Assembly: GCF_000614145.1 (NCBI RefSeq)
Contig: NZ_BAKK01000042.1
Coordinates: forward strand, 1 to 34,823
Direction of reading: 5' to 3'
Length of the DNA: 34,823 nt
Origin: Bacteroides faecichinchillae JCM 17102
GTDB taxonomy: Bacteria > Bacteroidota > Bacteroidia > Bacteroidales > Bacteroidaceae
Shown one piece after another: positions 31,464-34,823 of the stretch. A program made the translations under genes and the position numbers. The notes beneath the pieces were generated by a model. It saw only the letters and a list, made by a program, of their open reading frames with translations, searched no databases and had not been told where the DNA came from. The stretch's first letter is position 1; every line of letters starts with the position of its first letter.

Positions 31464-33560
31464 CTATTCGGCAGGCTTGTACTTCCCGTCTTTCATGTCT
31501 TGGTAGGTGGGGTTGTATTTGCAGTCACTTACAATCCAATTTGGTTCAGTAATCTGATTATCCTTGATAAAAGCCTCAAACATAGAAAAATCAGAAAAAG
31601 CAGTAAGCCTAACGAGATTTACTCCTGATAAACTTTTAAGTTTCGGCATATCAAAAGATGTTAGCTTGGAAGCTGCATCTGCACTTAAAGAGCCAGCTAT
31701 AGTAACTAATTCAGGGCATGAGAAAGCGGAAAATCCATGAATCGTTATTCCCGCTCCTCCAACTTTTTCAAGCACAGGAAAAAGCTCATAAGTGGTTGTA
31801 GAACGGATATCTAATCCTCCATATGGAAGGTTGTTGGTTGACCACTTACCTTCTTTTGCATATGATGGATTTGAATTGCAACAAATCGATTTTAAATTAC
31901 TAAAATTATGAACCATTTTAGGAGTATTAAGCGTCCCCTCCATAAAAAATTGACCGCCTATTTTTTCAAGTTTCGAAAATTCTAAGTTCGATACCATCAT
32001 GCCAATTTTGAGATGCATATAGCCGTCAACAAATTTAAGATTATTTGCAATGATGCCAGATTTCATCCCTGCACCAAAATAAAAGTCGCCGTGTACCTCT
32101 TCAATTGGAAGGGTAAAAACTTTTTTGTCTGGTGTTCTGTATGATAATTTTTTTACCTTTTTAAAATTGAAATCAACATAGCTATTTGCATAAGCATGAA
32201 TATCAACAGAAACATTCAAAAGATCATCTTTCGTTATAAGTTTTTGCAATTTATTACATTCCGAGATGCGTATAATGGATTCTTCTGAATCTTTAGCAGA
32301 AAAAACAGCATCACTAATATCTATAGGTGAAGAACAATTTATCAGCTTCTCTAATTTTAACGAGCCTATTCTTTTTAAGTTTTTAAGATTTGATAATGAT
32401 GAAAGTTCATTGAAATTACAAATTGAAAGAATGCCTGTTACGGTTGCCAGATTCGACATTTCATCAAGATTAGTAAGAGAAACATTTCCTGTAGTAGAAA
32501 ACAAATCTCCTTGAATATAGTTCGAAATAATTAAACAATCTCCATTAACAACAGAAAGCTTGGGCATTGATAATTTTTCAAACTCGATAGGCAAAGATGA
32601 AAAATTAATACTTCCTGTTTCAATAAGTTCCGGGAAAGAGATAGATTTTAAAGTTGATATTTCATTAATACTCAACGAATTTTTAACAGTCTGTACTTTG
32701 GGAAATACCAACGTGCTAATTGCACCTTTACCCATACCGAAAATGTTTAATGCCCCTCCGACGTTTATCAGTTCGGGTATTTGAAGCGTTGCCAATGTGG
32801 ACGAACTGATAACAAAATCACCCTCAATAGCTTTTAGCAGATCAAACTGAACGAATTTTACACCATTGTTGTACACATGAATATTGCCCGTTACCTCGTT
32901 CAATTTGGTCATGGAGACCATCTCCAGCGTTTCGTTCGCAGCCGAGTTTTCCTCCGAACCAATCGACAAGCCGCCGATTTTGGTAATGTTGTCCAAACCG
33001 GTCAGCGTTCCACCGGTATAACTGTTGCGTATGATGATATTCCCTTCGATTTCTTTCAACATTCCGAGGGCTGAAATATCTTTGATTTTTTCGGCATCAT
33101 CACTGTCGGAACCAATAACCAAATCGCCTTTTATAATGGATGTTCCGGTAGCCGCAAATGATACGATTTCCGCCGGAGTTTTCAATTCAACGTTGCCTTT
33201 GCTACGGATTTCATCCTTGATAACCAAATAAGTATAATCATGCGCCTGGCCGTTAAAGGAGGTAATTCGGAATGTGCGCTCCGTATCCCAGTCGGAGATT
33301 GTTGCTGGGTCAGGCATGATTTTGGCGGAAGGGGTAAACTCGACTGTTGCGGATGCCCCGTTCAGCGACACGGTATAAGGGACGGTCACGGTGATGGTGT
33401 CTGATGCTATAACGGCGGAATAAGTTTCTCCTGCAACCGACACGGTCACTTTCGTTATGAAATTATCGTCGGCATCTGCCGGGATATCCTCTTTTTCAGA
33501 GCATGAGTATAATGCTATGACCGAAAGGAATGCAATAAAAATTTGTTTGAGTTTCATCAT
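31464..33560 (-). CDS. Surface lipoprotein with Ig-like domain and leucine-rich-type repeats
   Basis: 698 residues. The signal peptide ends A-L-Y-S-C and is followed by S-E-K-E-D-I, an acidic surface-export pattern. Residues about 35-115 are an Ig/PKD-like domain (FITKVTVSVAGETYSAVIAS, VEFTPSAKIMPDP, FRITSFNGQAHDYTYLVIK). From about residue 140 there are about 20 repeats of roughly 20-25 residues with a strand plus turn, as in receptor L-domain/leucine-rich repeats (LKEIEGNIIIRNSYTGGTLT, LDNITKIGGLSIGS, LRNLKRIGSL-like LKNLKRIGSLKLEKLINCS). It is the neighbour of btuG and would be a corrinoid-binding or scaffold protein. Base composition falls sharply at about 32.85 kb, inside the gene. Confidence 0.75.
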   Translation of the reverse strand: MMKLKQIFIAFLSVIALYSCSEKEDIPADADDNFITKVTVSVAGETYSAVIASDTITVTVPYTVSLNGASATVEFTPSAKIMPDPATISDWDTERTFRITSFNGQAHDYTYLVIKDEIRSKGNVELKTPAEIVSFAATGTSIIKGDLVIGSDSDDAEKIKDISALGMLKEIEGNIIIRNSYTGGTLTGLDNITKIGGLSIGSEENSAANETLEMVSMTKLNEVTGNIHVYNNGVKFVQFDLLKAIEGDFVISSSTLATLQIPELINVGGALNIFGMGKGAISTLVFPKVQTVKNSLSINEISTLKSISFPELIETGSINFSSLPIEFEKLSMPKLSVVNGDCLIISNYIQGDLFSTTGNVSLTNLDEMSNLATVTGILSICNFNELSSLSNLKNLKRIGSLKLEKLINCSSPIDISDAVFSAKDSEESIIRISECNKLQKLITKDDLLNVSVDIHAYANSYVDFNFKKVKKLSYRTPDKKVFTLPIEEVHGDFYFGAGMKSGIIANNLKFVDGYMHLKIGMMVSNLEFSKLEKIGGQFFMEGTLNTPKMVHNFSNLKSICCNSNPSYAKEGKWSTNNLPYGGLDIRSTTTYELFPVLEKVGGAGITIHGFSAFSCPELVTIAGSLSADAASKLTSFDMPKLKSLSGVNLVRLTAFSDFSMFEAFIKDNQITEPNWIVSDCKYNPTYQDMKDGKYKPAE

Positions 33561-33568
33561 TTATCATT

Positions 33569-34823
33569 TTATTTGTTCATATTTAAATCTTGGAACGAAA
33601 ATACTTCGGTAGAGATTTCTCCTAAAACGCCGCTTTTAGCCAAGGCTCCATTCTGAACTTTTATGAAGTCGATGTATTGGAGATTTACCGGAGAGCCGTC
33701 GTGATACATGGCATTAGATATTTTGAATCCGTTTTTCTGTCCAGAACCGTCATACGAATCACCAGTCAACATATCGGAACCGCAATTATCCGCATACCCC
33801 CAGTCATAAGGAGAGTTACTCCAGTAACCCGTGGATGGACTTTGTGAATTGCGTGGCAGTAGTCGAGTACCGTACAAAGTGTAGGAGTCGGCTGTGATCC
33901 ACAACGGATAATAGTAAGGTTGCGTGTGGTAGGCATTGAAATCGACCCAGCCGGTGTTTCCCAAATTGTCAATCCAATAAGTGTGTGATCCATCCGAGGC
34001 GGGTCGGAAATAGGTCACTTCATAATCTTGAATGGTGGTGGGCTTACCTGTTTCGCTGCCCCGCAGTTCGTACCACTCATCATCGGGAAGCCCATTGCCG
34101 TTGACATCCTGCATCACCCACACGATCCCTGGTTCATTGGAAGAATCAAAGGCATTGCCCTGAATCGCAAAATCATATCCGCCCTTATTCTGAATGCTGT
34201 GGTCAAATCCTACTATGATGTAACCGCCAAAGGAGCCGAGAGATACATAACTTTGCTTGGCAATACGCTTGGAAGCATATTCGACGGCCGCTTCTCGGGT
34301 CGATTCGCTACCGGTAAAACCGCCAGTATTGGTTTCGTTGATGAATTGTCCGGGAGCCGGCGTATATTCATACACTCTGTTGGAATAGGCTGAACTCGCA
34401 CCTGAAGCGGCGCGATATCCGGAGGCTTCCGACCCGTTCACGCAAACTACGGTGACGGCGGATTCCACGGATATGCCATTTTGCATTTCGGTGACAGAGA
34501 CGGTTATCCGGTATTCTCCGGCGAACGAAGGGGTGAACTTATATACCCGACCGGTTTCACCCTCCACGGGCTTACCGTCTACGCTCCAGCGGTATTGCGG
34601 ATTCTCGAAATAGTCCAGCAATGGACGCAAGAACACCGGTCGCCCGACAAACGTATAGCGTGTGGAAACAGACTGCTCATAAGACGGGGCAGGGAAAACA
34701 ACCTTATAGGGCATATTCTCGACCACCTCTATCTCCAACTCTTTCTTGGTTTCACCATCCTCGTTGGATGCTGTTATGGTAATCGGAAAAACTCCCACCT
34801 GATTTTCCTTAAACGTATAGGTT
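33569..34823 (-). CDS. PKD-domain surface protein, 5' end beyond the window
   Basis: The frame is open to the window edge, so the N terminus is missing; at least 417 residues are seen. Two PKD-like domains come first (FPITITASNEDGETKKELEI, then YRWSVDGKPVEGETGRVYKF and AGEYRITVSVTEM). A C-terminal domain of about 260 residues follows, with GGYIIVGFDHSIQNKGGYDF, GIVWVMQDVNGNGLPDDEWY and WSNSPYDWGYADNCGSDM. D-V-N-G-N-G-L-P-D-D looks like a calcium-binding loop. It lies 8 bases before the LRR lipoprotein gene. It is probably a surface component of the same B12 locus, of unknown binding role. Confidence 0.7.
   Translation of the reverse strand, partial: TYTFKENQVGVFPITITASNEDGETKKELEIEVVENMPYKVVFPAPSYEQSVSTRYTFVGRPVFLRPLLDYFENPQYRWSVDGKPVEGETGRVYKFTPSFAGEYRITVSVTEMQNGISVESAVTVVCVNGSEASGYRAASGASSAYSNRVYEYTPAPGQFINETNTGGFTGSESTREAAVEYASKRIAKQSYVSLGSFGGYIIVGFDHSIQNKGGYDFAIQGNAFDSSNEPGIVWVMQDVNGNGLPDDEWYELRGSETGKPTTIQDYEVTYFRPASDGSHTYWIDNLGNTGWVDFNAYHTQPYYYPLWITADSYTLYGTRLLPRNSQSPSTGYWSNSPYDWGYADNCGSDMLTGDSYDGSGQKNGFKISNAMYHDGSPVNLQYIDFIKVQNGALAKSGVLGEISTEVFSFQDLNMNK

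Noticed and set aside
1..34823. CRISPR arrays, rRNA and tRNA genes
   Set aside because: I found no regularly spaced repeats of 25-40 bases and no recognisable tRNA or rRNA sequence, although short tRNA could be missed by eye.
28195..34823. SusC/SusD-type glycan locus
   Set aside because: The receptor lacks the SusC N-terminal carboxypeptidase-like domain, no SusD is present, and a BtuF-BtuCD-like ABC set follows.

Overview
ORGANISM. The window is from a member of the Bacteroidales. Several upstream regions carry the Bacteroidetes -7 element TAnnTTTG. There are many lipoproteins with a Cys lipobox followed by acidic residues, a MobV relaxase, VirE/BT4734-type primase genes, a BtuB/BtuG-type outer-membrane locus and an IntDOT-like tyrosine recombinase. 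Base composition is mosaic: AT-rich in about 1-9.8 kb, intermediate in the mobile block, and clearly GC-rich in 23.3-31 kb. The GC-rich host part would fit an Alistipes-like genome better than a typical Bacteroides; this is inference only.

LAYOUT. (1) 1-5.45 kb: a minus-strand replication-type module made of a Sel1-repeat/HNH protein, a VirE-N/primase-like protein, a radical-SAM-like DUF5131 protein and a large helicase-like ATPase. Three diverged copies of a leader of roughly 125-200 bp lie in it, two on the minus strand and one on the plus strand. (2) 5.45-7.2 kb: almost gene-free, with terminator-like hairpins and possible small RNAs. (3) 7.2-9.84 kb: plus-strand secreted proteins and lipoproteins (Ig-like, FISUMP-like, fimbrillin-like). 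The last is cut short where an integrase fragment begins. (4) 9.8-22.5 kb: a mobilizable element with a broken integrase whose halves lie on opposite strands, four small conserved-looking genes, SSB, an HU-like protein, a degenerate serine-recombinase-like protein divergent from a tight lipoprotein/membrane-protein operon, a putative oriT, a MobV relaxase and an OmpA-domain protein, ended by a strong terminator. (5) 22.5-34.8 kb: a minus-strand locus that reads as corrinoid (vitamin B12) uptake. In transcription order it holds a PKD-like surface protein (5' end beyond the window), a leucine-rich-repeat-like lipoprotein, BtuG, BtuB, BtuF, BtuC, BtuD, a split ThrE-type transporter pair, a DUF6064 membrane protein, a fragment of a second btuD, and a DUF2284 metal-binding protein.

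HOW THE GENES WORK TOGETHER. In the B12 locus the surface lipoproteins and BtuG would capture the corrinoid, BtuB would import it across the outer membrane, and BtuF with BtuCD would move it across the inner membrane. In the mobile block the relaxase, oriT and SSB fit mobilization in trans by a larger conjugative element. Its own integrase looks dead.

CAUTION. At least seven positions show a one-base deletion that shifts a conserved protein into another frame, mostly in short G/C runs (near 1029, 3207, 10589, 23793, 23909, 25984 and 26937), plus one indel of opposite phase near 22641. Restoring one base makes each affected gene an exact multiple of three. Either this sequence carries homopolymer indel errors or these genes are decaying; the DNA alone cannot decide.
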